This document shows, in pieces, positions 56,579 to 64,000 of a stretch of 64,000 nt of DNA (the first letter of the stretch is position 1; the number at the start of each line of letters is the position of its first letter). The notes beneath the pieces are model-generated. The model saw nothing but the letters and a program-made list of their open reading frames with translations, searched no databases and was not told where the DNA came from. The stretch is from the NCBI GenBank assembly GCA_022565695.1, contig JAIUME010000007.1, positions 140,754 through 204,753 of the forward strand, read 5' to 3'. Both the position numbers and the translations under genes were made by a program. The stretch is from Alcanivorax sp. Lineage in GTDB: Bacteria; Pseudomonadota; Gammaproteobacteria; Pseudomonadales; Alcanivoracaceae.

Positions 56579-56626
56579 CCAGTTGTTTGTCGGGCCAGTT
56601 GTTTTTTGGACCAATTGTTTTTCGGG
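56579..56626 (-). repeat. Three 16-bp tandem repeats in the symporter leader; possible Hfq/Crc sites
   Basis: Imperfect units at 56579-56594, 56595-56610 and 56611-56626. On the mRNA strand each has an A-rich core then CAACTGG or CAATTGG: AAAAACAA in two and ACAAACAA in the third. AAAAACAA fits the AAnAAnAA motif bound by Hfq/Crc in pseudomonads. They adjoin the ribosome-binding site. Confidence 0.5.
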
Positions 56627-56745
56627 TTTGCGAGGTCGACTCACATTCATACTGGTCAATGGTGCCGGGAAAGAAATCCCAGACTTTGGTCTGATGGGGA
56701 GGGTAGGTCGCCACTGTTCCGAAATATTCCTTATGTTTCAGTCGG

Positions 56746-56773
56746 TTGGGAGGGTCTTGGACGAAAGTATAGT
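56746..56773 (+). promoter_or_regulatory. Sigma70-type promoter for the cNMP/CBS gene
   Basis: TTGGGA (-35, 56746-56751), 16 bases, TATAGT (-10, 56768-56773), about 70 bases before the ATG at 56845. Confidence 0.4.
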
Positions 56774-56844
56774 GCGCTGCCCGTTGGGCTTTTATATAGA
56801 TCGTGGTTAGCTGTCAGACACTGCAATCAACCGAGCTTCGCCCC

Positions 56845-58659
56845 ATGGTGGATCTGGATCTGACACAACTGCCCTTCGCATTGCTGGACGCAGCGTCCAT
56901 GGAGCAATTGCGTGGCGCTGCGGATCTGAGTTACTTCGACAAGGGCGAGGTGATTCTCGATGCGGGGCAGGCGGGGAACTGGGTCTACCTGATTCACAAA
57001 GGGGCTGTGACCGAGCTGGATGTGCAAGCGCCGAGCGCACGGTCACGTATTGGCCTTTACACCGCAGGGGACCTGTTTGGCGCCATCAGCGTGCTCAATG
57101 GCAAGAGTCGTTATCGGTTTGTGGCGGACCAGCAGACGCTCTGCTATCTGATTCCGGGTGAGCTGTTTCAGCGCCTGTGCAATCACAACAACGCCTTCGC
57201 TGATTATTTTCGTCAGCGCCTGGCCGAGAAAAGCCAGTTGCTCGTGGAACAGCGCGAAGGCGGCGTGACGTTGGCCGGCTTCATGCTGGCGCGGATCAGG
57301 GATTGCATGCGCCCGCCCCTGATCATGGATACGGACATCAGCATTCATGACGCCGTCAGCGCACTGAAAACCCATCGTGCGGACAGCCTGCTGATTCAGC
57401 GCGGTGACGAGTTTGGCGTGATTACCAAGACGGATCTGCTCAATGCGCTGGTGCTGGGCGGCCATCGTAACGGCGATCCGGCGCGCACCATCGCGCACTA
57501 TGATCTGGTTACGGCGCGGCCGGATGAGTTCCTGTTTTCTGCACTGGTCAGCATGACGCGCCACGAAGTGGCCCGTGTGGTGATCATGCATCGCGGACGT
57601 CCTGCCGGTGTGGTCGAGCTCACGGATGTCCTCAGTTACTTCTCCAGCCGCTCCTATGTGGTGGGCCTGGAAATTGAAAAAGCCGACGATCTGGATGCCC
57701 TGGCGCTGGCCAGTGCGCGCCTGCCGGACCTGGTTCGCGCGCTCATGGCCCAGGGCGTCAAGCTGCGCTTTGCCATGGATCTGCTCGCTGCGCTCAACGG
57801 CCGCATCATCAGCAAGGCCTGGCAATTCACGGTGCCGGAGCCGCATCGACAAAACGGTTGCCTGATCGTCATGGGCAGCGAGGGGCGCGGCGAGCAGATA
57901 CTGAAAACCGATCAGGACAACGGTCTGATTCTCGACGATGGTGCCATCTGGCCTGATCAGGCGGGCACCATGGATCGCTTTACCGGCACGCTGTTGCGCC
58001 TCGGTTATCCGCCGTGCCCGGGTAATGTCATGGTCTCGAATCCGGAATGGACCGGTAGCCAGGCGCACTGGCATGCCCGCATCCAGCGCTGGGCCGCCGA
58101 CAGTGGCGGCAACACGTTGCTCAACCTGTCCATCATGGCTGATGCCCACCCTATCGTCGGTAACGCCCGGTTGCTGGATACCATGCGCGATACGCTGCTG
58201 GATCGTTGCAGTACCGATCAGGTGCTGATGTCGCATTTTGCTCGCGGTGTCTTGCGTTTCTCTACGCCACTGACGTTATTCGGTTCCCTGAAAAAGCCTG
58301 AGCACGGCATCGACATCAAGAAAGGCGGTATTTTTCCCATCGTGCATGGTGTGCGGGCGCTGGCGGTATCCCAGTCCATTCGGGAAACCTCGACGTTTGA
58401 CCGGCTGGAGCAACTGTCTGGCCGGGGTATTACGGACCGTCATTTTGCCGAAGACCTCGGTGAAGCGCTGTCGCTGTTTTCCGAGTTGCGGCTGAAGCGG
58501 CAACTCGCCGCCCTGGATGCCGGTAATGCCTACCCCGACGGTAACCATATCGTTGTCCAGGAGCTGAGCTCTCTGGAGCGCGACATGCTGCGCGATGCCC
58601 TGCATGTCGTGAATGAATTCAAACAGCGCCTGTCCCGGCGCTTTCATCTGGAATATTGA
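56845..58659 (+). CDS. cNMP-binding / CBS / DUF294 nucleotidyltransferase-like regulatory protein
   Basis: A 604-residue cytoplasmic regulator. Order: cyclic-nucleotide-binding fold (about 8-125), two CBS domains (about 155-270) and a DUF294 nucleotidyltransferase-like domain with the GlnD-type motif 'GSEGRGEQILKTDQDN' (344-359). A helical DUF294_C tail follows. Such proteins are regularly encoded beside actP-type symporters, the DEDD exonuclease and CrbS-type kinases. The role is not well defined; adenylate sensing is plausible from the CBS pair. Start: ATG 56845; a GTG at 56803 is also open, neither with a clear ribosome-binding site. It reads divergently from the symporter genes. Confidence 0.88.
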   Translation: MVDLDLTQLPFALLDAASMEQLRGAADLSYFDKGEVILDAGQAGNWVYLIHKGAVTELDVQAPSARSRIGLYTAGDLFGAISVLNGKSRYRFVADQQTLCYLIPGELFQRLCNHNNAFADYFRQRLAEKSQLLVEQREGGVTLAGFMLARIRDCMRPPLIMDTDISIHDAVSALKTHRADSLLIQRGDEFGVITKTDLLNALVLGGHRNGDPARTIAHYDLVTARPDEFLFSALVSMTRHEVARVVIMHRGRPAGVVELTDVLSYFSSRSYVVGLEIEKADDLDALALASARLPDLVRALMAQGVKLRFAMDLLAALNGRIISKAWQFTVPEPHRQNGCLIVMGSEGRGEQILKTDQDNGLILDDGAIWPDQAGTMDRFTGTLLRLGYPPCPGNVMVSNPEWTGSQAHWHARIQRWAADSGGNTLLNLSIMADAHPIVGNARLLDTMRDTLLDRCSTDQVLMSHFARGVLRFSTPLTLFGSLKKPEHGIDIKKGGIFPIVHGVRALAVSQSIRETSTFDRLEQLSGRGITDRHFAEDLGEALSLFSELRLKRQLAALDAGNAYPDGNHIVVQELSSLERDMLRDALHVVNEFKQRLSRRFHLEY

Positions 58660-58672
58660 GCAGGAGGTCACC

Positions 58673-59287
58673 ATGCTTCGCACACTGCGCCGCGCCACCG
58701 ACCGCCGTCGTCATGCAGGGGGAAATTACGCCCACCTGTTTCTGCCCCATCAGGGCAGCGATGTGATCGCGCTGGATTGTGAAACCACCAGCCCGGATGC
58801 CCGCCAGGCCGAGCTGGTGTCCATTGCCGCGGTGCCGGTGCATAACGGGCGAGTGGAAACCAGTCAGGCGCTGCACCTGCATCTGCGCCGTCCCCACGGC
58901 ATGCAGCGCGATTCCATCCGTATTCATCGGCTGCGGCCGGACGATCTGGTTGATGGCGCGACGGTGGATGATGCCCTGGAACGCTTGCTGGCGTTCATCG
59001 GCAACCGCCCGTTGGTGGGCTGGTGTATTGATTTCGATGTCGCCGTGATCAATCGCCACCTGCGCCCGCGCACCGGCTTCGAGCTGCCCAATCGCAGTAT
59101 CGAACTCATACAACAGTACAAGCGCCGCCTGCGCCGCAGCCATCCTGATGTGGCACCCCACGTGGGCTTTGAAGCCATGGCCGAGGCACTGGATGTGCCA
59201 ATCATCGGCCGACACACTGCGCTGGGGGACGCCACGACGTCTGCATTGATGTATCTTCGTATGCAAACGGCGCTGGCCGTCGCCTGA
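58673..59287 (+). CDS. DEDDh 3'-5' exonuclease (DnaQ-like)
   Basis: A 204-residue exonuclease-fold protein related to the DNA polymerase III epsilon subunit. Exo I is 'ALDCETTS' (D35, E37), Exo II lies in 'LVGWCIDFDVAVINRHL', and Exo III is 'GRHTALGDATTSALM' (H and D). All four acidic residues appear present, so an active nuclease is predicted. The ATG at 58673 has AGGAGG upstream. It lies 13 bases after the cNMP/CBS gene, a pairing often seen in acetate-switch loci; its substrate is unknown. The stop lies within a 14-bp tandem repeat. Confidence 0.88.
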   Translation: MLRTLRRATDRRRHAGGNYAHLFLPHQGSDVIALDCETTSPDARQAELVSIAAVPVHNGRVETSQALHLHLRRPHGMQRDSIRIHRLRPDDLVDGATVDDALERLLAFIGNRPLVGWCIDFDVAVINRHLRPRTGFELPNRSIELIQQYKRRLRRSHPDVAPHVGFEAMAEALDVPIIGRHTALGDATTSALMYLRMQTALAVA

Positions 59288-59337
59288 CACGACAGGCCTG
59301 ACACAACAGGCCTGACACAACAGGCCTGACACAACAG
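59282..59337 (+). repeat. Four 14-bp tandem repeats at the exonuclease stop codon
   Basis: GCCTGACACGACAG followed by three identical GCCTGACACAACAG units. The first unit contains the exonuclease TGA. The array fills most of the gap before the sensor kinase ATG at 59383. Confidence 0.95.
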
Positions 59338-59382
59338 GTCGGGCTGGGGCAGGGCCGGGGTCAGGCAGCACAGGGAGCTTTC

Positions 59383-62300
59383 ATGTTCACACTCTGGCAA
59401 CTCGGCAGCCTGTCACTGCTGTATGTGCTGATCCTGTTCGCGATTGCCTGGTGGGGGGATCGTGCTGCCCGCCGTCGCTCTCGGCTCGTCAACAATCCCT
59501 GGACCTACAGCCTCGCTCTCGGGGTGTATTGCACCTCCTGGACCTTCTTCGGTGCAGTGGGCGAAGCGGCCAATCATGGCTGGAGTTACCTGCCGATCTA
59601 TCTGGGCCCCATCTTTCTGGTGGTGTTCGGTGGCGCCGTGATCCTCAAGATCGTCACCCTCGGCAAACAGCAACGCATTACCTCCATTGCCGATTTCATT
59701 GCCGCCCGCTATGGCAAGAACCAGCGCCTGGCCATGCTTGTGACAATGATCGCGCTGGTGGGCGTGCTGCCCTACATTGCCCTGCAGCTCAAGGCGGTGA
59801 CGCTGGCCTTCGATGTCCTGACGCCCGGCGAAGGGCATATGGCCGGAAATATGGACAGCGCCCTGATCGTTGCCTTGCTGATGGCAGCCTTTACGCTGCT
59901 GTTCGGCACCCGGCACCTGGACGCGACGGAACACCAGTCCGGGCTGATGCTGGCGGTGGCTTTCGAATCTTTCGTCAAGCTGGTGGCGTTTATCGCGGTG
60001 GGCCTGTTCTGCCTGTTCTATGTGTTTGATGGCGCGGGCGGGTTTTTCAGTAACGAGGAGGTCAGGGTACTCGCCGGCGATCTGTTCTCGTCCGGTTGGC
60101 TGGAGCAGGATTTCATTGCGCAGTTTCTGCTGGCCATGGCGGCCATCATCTGTCTGCCACGGCAGTTCCACGCCGCCGTTGTCGAGAACAATGACTTGCG
60201 GCACCTGCGCACCGCACGTTGGGTATTGCCGGTTTATCTGGGTATTTTTGCTGTGCTGGTGCTGCCCATCGCATTGGCCGGGCTGGTGCAGCAGCCCCAG
60301 TTTGCCGGGCAGGCTGATCTCTATGTGCTGACCCTGCCGATGCTGGAAGGCCCCGCCTGGCTGACGCTGCTGGTGTTTCTCGGCGGCATAGCTGCTGCTA
60401 CCGGGATGGTGATTGTCTCCACCATTGCTGTCGCCATCATGCTGACCAATGAAGTCCTGCTGCCGCTGTGGTTGCGCCGCCGCGTGAACCTGCACAACGA
60501 CCTGGAGGAACTGGGCGCCAATGTGCGCAGCCTGCGCCGCATCGCGATTGTGGTGGTGTTGCTGCTGGCCTTCATGTTCCACCAGATGATGCTGGATTTT
60601 ACCCGCCTCACCAGCATCGGCCTGTTGTCCTTCGCCGCCATTGCACAGTTTGCCCCGGCGCTGTTCGGTGGCCTTTACTGGCGCGGTGGGCATGCGCGCG
60701 GTGCGGCCATCGGCCTGATGGTGGGGTTTGTGGTCTGGGCGTTCTGCCTGTTGTTGCCCGGTCTGGCCTCCGCAGAATGGCTGGCCCGCGCCAACGCAGA
60801 GGGGGTGCTGGGATTGGGTATCCTGCGGCCGCAGATGTTGCTGGGGCTGGACGGCATGTCGCCGCTGGCCCATGGCGTGCTCTGGAGCCTGGGGTTGAAT
60901 ACCGCGGCCTACATCTGGTTTTCCCGCCGTGCACATGTCTCGTCGCTGGATCGCTCCCAGGCAACCCTGTTTGTCGATATGCCCCTGGACTGGTGGCGCG
61001 ATGCGGATACCTCCGGCCTGGTCACACAGGGCGAGCTGATGGATCTGGCAGGCCGTTGCCTGGGCATGGGGCGGGCGGAAACCCTGTTCCGCGAACATGC
61101 TGAAAAACAGCAGTTTCTCTGGCAGCCGGAACTGCCGGCGCCGCTGCATCTGGTGCGTCTCACCGAGCGGTTGCTGGCGGGTGCCATGGGAGCCAGCTCC
61201 GCGCGCATCCTGTTGGGCACCTTGTTAACCAAACAGGAAGCAGACCGGCATGAAGTGGCGCGCATCATGGATGAAGCATCACAGCTGATTCAATTCAATC
61301 ATCAGTTGTTGCGCACCACCATCGAGACCATCAACCAGGGCATCTGCGTGGTGGATCGGGAGTTGAATATCGTGGCGTGGAACCGCGCCTATGAGCGCCT
61401 GTTCGATTACCCGGATGGACTGATCCGGCTGGGCCGAGCCATTGCAGATGTGTACCGCTATAACGCGCGGCTTGGCTATTACGGTGAGGGCGATATCCAT
61501 GATCAGGTACGCCGCCGGGTCAATCTGTTACGCGAGGGGTCTGCCCACAGCTTCGAGCGGGTGCTGCCCAACGGTACGGTGATTGAAGTCTCCGGCATGC
61601 CGATGCCCGGTGGCGGTTTCGTCAGTACCTTTCTGGACATCACTGCACGCAAACGGGATGAATGGACGCTGCGGGAAATTAACGAAAATCTGGAGCAGAT
61701 CGTGGCGGACCGCACCCGCCGATTGTCCGAAGTGAACGAACGGTTGCAATCCGCCATTGCAGAAGCCCAGCGGGCCAACCAGGGCAAGACCCTTTTCCTT
61801 GCGGCGGCGGGGCATGACCTGATGCAGCCGCTGAATGCCGCGCATCTGTTCTGCTCGTCGTTGCAGCAGAAATTCCAGTCCGGGACCATGGACGATGTCG
61901 GGCGCGCCCAGGAAATGCTCGGCAACATCAGTGGTGCGCTGGAGGCCGCCGAAAGCCTGATCAGTGATTTGCTGGATATCAGTCGACTGGATACAGGCGC
62001 CATGCCGGTGGACCAGCGGCCAGTGGCGCTGGATCGCGTACTGCATAATCTGGCTGCCGAATTTCACGCCATGGCTGAAGCACGCCATCTGCGCATGCGC
62101 TGGCGCATGGCTGACGTCATGATTCACACCGATGAGAAGCTTCTGCGCCGCGTGTTGCAGAATCTGCTCGGCAATGCGGTGCGGTATACGACGACCGGCA
62201 AGATACTGCTGGGTTGCCGTCGGCAACCCGGCGCGGTGCGTATCGAGGTGTGGGATACCGGCACCGGCATCACGGAGGAAGAGCAAAAGGAAATATTCCG

Positions 62301-62874
62301 CGAGTTCAAACGGCTGCCCAGCAGTGAGCAGCACGGCAAGGGGCTGGGGTTGGGGCTGGCGATTGCCGAGCGTATCTGCAAACTGCTCGGGCACAAGATT
62401 GCGGTGCGTTCCTGGCCGGGTCGGGGCACGGTGTTTTCGGTTACGGTGCCACTGGCGGACGGGGCCAGTCGCCCGGAGGAAACAGCTATGACATCTTTCG
62501 TGCCTCGCCGGCTGGATGGGATGACGGTGCTGTGTGTGGACAATGACGCCACGATTCTGGCCGGGCTGCAGGCCCTTCTGGAAGAGTGGGACTGCCATGT
62601 GCTGTGTGCCCGCTCGGAGGCAGAAGCCCACGCCTTGCTGGCGCCTGACAAGGTACCGGATATGCTGCTGGTGGATTATCAGCTGGACAATGACGAGAAC
62701 GGGTTTGATGTGATCCGCTCGCTGGACCAGCGTTGGGATGATGCCGTGCCAGCGGTGCTGATGACCGCCAATCACGACCCGGCAGTACGCCAGCGTGCGT
62801 TACAGGAAGGGCTGGTATTTCTGCAGAAGCCGGTGGATGCCGAGACGCTGTATCAGACCCTGACGTCGCTGTAA
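59383..62874 (+). CDS. crbS: CrbS/MxtR-type sensor histidine kinase with symporter domain
   Basis: A 1163-residue hybrid kinase. An SSS-type symporter domain of about 13 helices (1-500) is followed by a linker (about 520-640, STAC-like), a PAS domain (about 650-770), a histidine kinase core with H811 in 'AAAGHDLMQPLNA', and an ATPase domain ('GKGLGLGLAIAERI'). A C-terminal receiver has D1098 in 'LLVDYQLDND'. This architecture defines CrbS/MxtR, which with CrbR/ErdR controls acetate assimilation (the acetate switch) in Vibrio and Pseudomonas. Naming is by architecture and by its neighbours acs, crbR and the symporter. Confidence 0.88.
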   Translation: MFTLWQLGSLSLLYVLILFAIAWWGDRAARRRSRLVNNPWTYSLALGVYCTSWTFFGAVGEAANHGWSYLPIYLGPIFLVVFGGAVILKIVTLGKQQRITSIADFIAARYGKNQRLAMLVTMIALVGVLPYIALQLKAVTLAFDVLTPGEGHMAGNMDSALIVALLMAAFTLLFGTRHLDATEHQSGLMLAVAFESFVKLVAFIAVGLFCLFYVFDGAGGFFSNEEVRVLAGDLFSSGWLEQDFIAQFLLAMAAIICLPRQFHAAVVENNDLRHLRTARWVLPVYLGIFAVLVLPIALAGLVQQPQFAGQADLYVLTLPMLEGPAWLTLLVFLGGIAAATGMVIVSTIAVAIMLTNEVLLPLWLRRRVNLHNDLEELGANVRSLRRIAIVVVLLLAFMFHQMMLDFTRLTSIGLLSFAAIAQFAPALFGGLYWRGGHARGAAIGLMVGFVVWAFCLLLPGLASAEWLARANAEGVLGLGILRPQMLLGLDGMSPLAHGVLWSLGLNTAAYIWFSRRAHVSSLDRSQATLFVDMPLDWWRDADTSGLVTQGELMDLAGRCLGMGRAETLFREHAEKQQFLWQPELPAPLHLVRLTERLLAGAMGASSARILLGTLLTKQEADRHEVARIMDEASQLIQFNHQLLRTTIETINQGICVVDRELNIVAWNRAYERLFDYPDGLIRLGRAIADVYRYNARLGYYGEGDIHDQVRRRVNLLREGSAHSFERVLPNGTVIEVSGMPMPGGGFVSTFLDITARKRDEWTLREINENLEQIVADRTRRLSEVNERLQSAIAEAQRANQGKTLFLAAAGHDLMQPLNAAHLFCSSLQQKFQSGTMDDVGRAQEMLGNISGALEAAESLISDLLDISRLDTGAMPVDQRPVALDRVLHNLAAEFHAMAEARHLRMRWRMADVMIHTDEKLLRRVLQNLLGNAVRYTTTGKILLGCRRQPGAVRIEVWDTGTGITEEEQKEIFREFKRLPSSEQHGKGLGLGLAIAERICKLLGHKIAVRSWPGRGTVFSVTVPLADGASRPEETAMTSFVPRRLDGMTVLCVDNDATILAGLQALLEEWDCHVLCARSEAEAHALLAPDKVPDMLLVDYQLDNDENGFDVIRSLDQRWDDAVPAVLMTANHDPAVRQRALQEGLVFLQKPVDAETLYQTLTSL

Positions 62875-62887
62875 GGCGTGGGCAAGC

Positions 62888-63535
62888 TCAGGCCGGCGTT
62901 TCGATGGCGATGTCGCGCAGCAGCAACACCGCTTGCGTGCGGTTACGCACACCCAGCTTGCGCAGGATGGCCGTCATGTGGGCCTTCACTGTGGCTTCCG
63001 ACACTTCAAGTTCGATGGCGATGACTTTATTGGCCATGCCTTCCAGCAGCATGCCCAGCACCCGGAACTGTTGCGGTGTCAGGCTGCGTATTCGTTTGAT
63101 CAATTCCTGCTGACTGGCGGATGCTGCAACGGCGGTGCTGTGTCGTGCCACCGGGGGCAGCCATGTCTCGCCGCCGAGGATGTGTTTCATGGCGTCTGTC
63201 ATGGTGTCCAGGTTGCTGGACTTGGGAATAAAGCCATTGGCGCCGAAGCCGATGGCGCGCTGCATGACATCCGCCTCATCGCTGGCGGAAATGACCACCA
63301 GGGGCGTGTTCTGATACTGCTCACGCAGATAAATGACCGCCGAAAAACCATGGGTGCCCGGCATGTGCAGATCCAGCAGCAACAGACTGAAAACACGCTG
63401 CTGCTCGACCAGGGTCTGCAGGGCGGCCAGTGAGTCTGCCTCCTCGATGGGGGCATCAGGAAACGCTGCCGTGACCGCCTGGCGAAGGGCGGCGCGGAAC
63501 AACGGGTGGTCGTCGGCGATCAGTATCGGATCCAT
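62888..63535 (-). CDS. crbR: CrbR/ErdR-type response regulator (NarL/LuxR family)
   Basis: A 215-residue regulator: receiver domain with D8, D9 and phosphoacceptor D55 ('LLLLDLHMPG'), then a LuxR-type helix-turn-helix ('LTPQQFRVLGMLLEGMANK', 'EVSEATVKAHMTAILRKLG'). The cognate of the CrbS-type kinase in known loci, where it activates acs. The start ATG 63535 (MDPILIADDHP) begins the receiver; upstream in-frame starts lack conservation. It converges on crbS with 13 bases between, and lies downstream of acs on the same strand. Confidence 0.88.
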   Translation of the reverse strand: MDPILIADDHPLFRAALRQAVTAAFPDAPIEEADSLAALQTLVEQQRVFSLLLLDLHMPGTHGFSAVIYLREQYQNTPLVVISASDEADVMQRAIGFGANGFIPKSSNLDTMTDAMKHILGGETWLPPVARHSTAVAASASQQELIKRIRSLTPQQFRVLGMLLEGMANKVIAIELEVSEATVKAHMTAILRKLGVRNRTQAVLLLRDIAIETPA

Positions 63536-63570
63536 GTTCCAGACCATGCCATAAAACAGCGTTACAGGGA

Positions 63571-63608
63571 AAAGGAAAACGTTGCCGGGCGGTGCAGTGC
63601 CCGGCAAC
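63571..63608 (-). terminator. Terminator after acs
   Basis: A 10-bp stem (GTTGCCGGGC with GCCCGGCAAC, 63581-63590 and 63599-63608) with an eight-base loop, followed on the minus strand by GTTTTCCTTTTCC. Confidence 0.7.
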
Positions 63609-63617
63609 ACAAGGGCG

Positions 63618-64000
63618 TCAGTGGTCGGTGGGGCGGTTCATGCGCGAGGCGATCAATTCGGGCACCACCGCCGGATCGGCGAGGGTAGAGACGTCACCAA
63701 GACTATCGTGCTCGTTGGCAGCAATCTTGCGCAGAATGCGGCGCATGATCTTGCCGGAGCGGGTCTTGGGCAGCCCCGGCGCCCACTGGATCAGGTCCGG
63801 TGAGGCAATCGGGCCGATCTCGCGGCGCACCCATTGGCGCAGCTCTTCTCGCAAGACGTCACTGGCAACACTGTCGTGGGTCAGCGAGACAAACACATAG
63901 ATGCCCTGGCCCTTGATGTCATGGGGGTAACCCACCACAGCGGCTTCAGCCACACGGGGGTGAGACACCAGCGCGGACTCGATTTCAGCGGTGCCCATGC
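63618..64000 (-). CDS. acs: Acetyl-CoA synthetase, C-terminal part (gene runs off the window)
   Basis: The last ~127 residues of an AMP-forming acetyl-CoA synthetase, which activates acetate through acetyl-AMP. '[22 protein letters not shown]' and '[18 protein letters not shown]' (with the acetylatable catalytic lysine in SGKIMRR) are diagnostic of the small C-terminal domain. The 5' end is beyond 64000. It heads toward crbR on the minus strand, with a terminator between. Confidence 0.95.
   Translation of the reverse strand, partial: MGTAEIESALVSHPRVAEAAVVGYPHDIKGQGIYVFVSLTHDSVASDVLREELRQWVRREIGPIASPDLIQWAPGLPKTRSGKIMRRILRKIAANEHDSLGDVSTLADPAVVPELIASRMNRPTDH

Noticed and set aside
59282-59337. 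Short CRISPR array
   Set aside because: Units are directly adjacent with no spacers, and no cas gene is nearby.

Overview
The window is chromosomal DNA from a GC-rich gammaproteobacterium. Gene content and order (hfq-hflX-hflK-hflC-hisZ-purA, rpsF-priB-rpsR-rplI-dnaB-alr-radA, nrdR-ribD-ribE-ribB, ribH-nusB-thiL-pgpA, xseB-ispA-dxs) and the complete acetate-switch locus fit an aerobic marine or hydrocarbon-degrading type such as Alcanivorax or a relative. The genus is an inference from layout and protein style. I saw no prophage, insertion sequence, CRISPR array or rRNA. One tRNA-Leu(CAG) gene is present.

Layout. 1-3.5 kb (minus strand): a cut-off lipoprotein, a TraF_2-type outer-membrane protein, a PAP2 phosphatase and a family-4 glycosyltransferase, with a Pho-box-like site upstream of the last two. 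3.6-14.9 kb: miaA, hfq, hflX, hflKC, hisZ, purA, a Pmp3-like peptide, and a large response regulator with HPt, two receivers and degenerate GGDEF/EAL domains. 15-20 kb: tRNA-Leu with its own promoter and terminator, rnr, rlmB, and two related secreted proteins of unknown function. 20.3-27.4 kb: the rpsF operon, whose priB appears to start at CTG, then dnaB split by a 501-residue intein, alr and radA. 27.4-34.1 kb: a PilZ protein, ettA, a CRP/Vfr-like operator, a 734-residue lipoprotein, an outer-membrane-like protein and a YdjM-family protein. 34.4-50.8 kb: one-carbon, riboflavin, thiamin and isoprenoid genes, plus two lipoproteins, an NDH-2-like flavoprotein placed between thiL and pgpA, and a diguanylate cyclase. 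51.1-54.4 kb: a thioesterase, dusC and two uncharacterised envelope proteins. 54.5-64 kb: the acetate locus, with a sodium/acetate-type symporter and its DUF4212 partner, a cNMP/CBS/nucleotidyltransferase protein, a DEDD exonuclease, a CrbS/MxtR-type sensor kinase, a CrbR/ErdR-type regulator and the 3' end of acs.

How the genes work together. The last 10 kb reads as one physiological unit. A sensor kinase built on a symporter domain, with its LuxR-type partner, would control acs and the symporter. A-rich 16-bp repeats sit beside the symporter ribosome-binding site and could be an Hfq/Crc-type translational target. The riboflavin genes are spread over two nearby clusters. The RibB here carries a GTP-cyclohydrolase-II-like tail without the zinc cysteines, so a separate ribA is expected elsewhere.

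Most notable points: the DnaB intein with an XRE-type helix-turn-helix between its two LAGLIDADG motifs; the CTG start of priB overlapping the rpsF stop codon; the Pho-box-like site before a lipid-remodelling-type glycosyltransferase/phosphatase pair; the repeats before the symporter; a TGTGA-N6-TCACA operator; and a strong terminator inside the only ATG/GTG/TTG-initiated reading of an outer-membrane gene.
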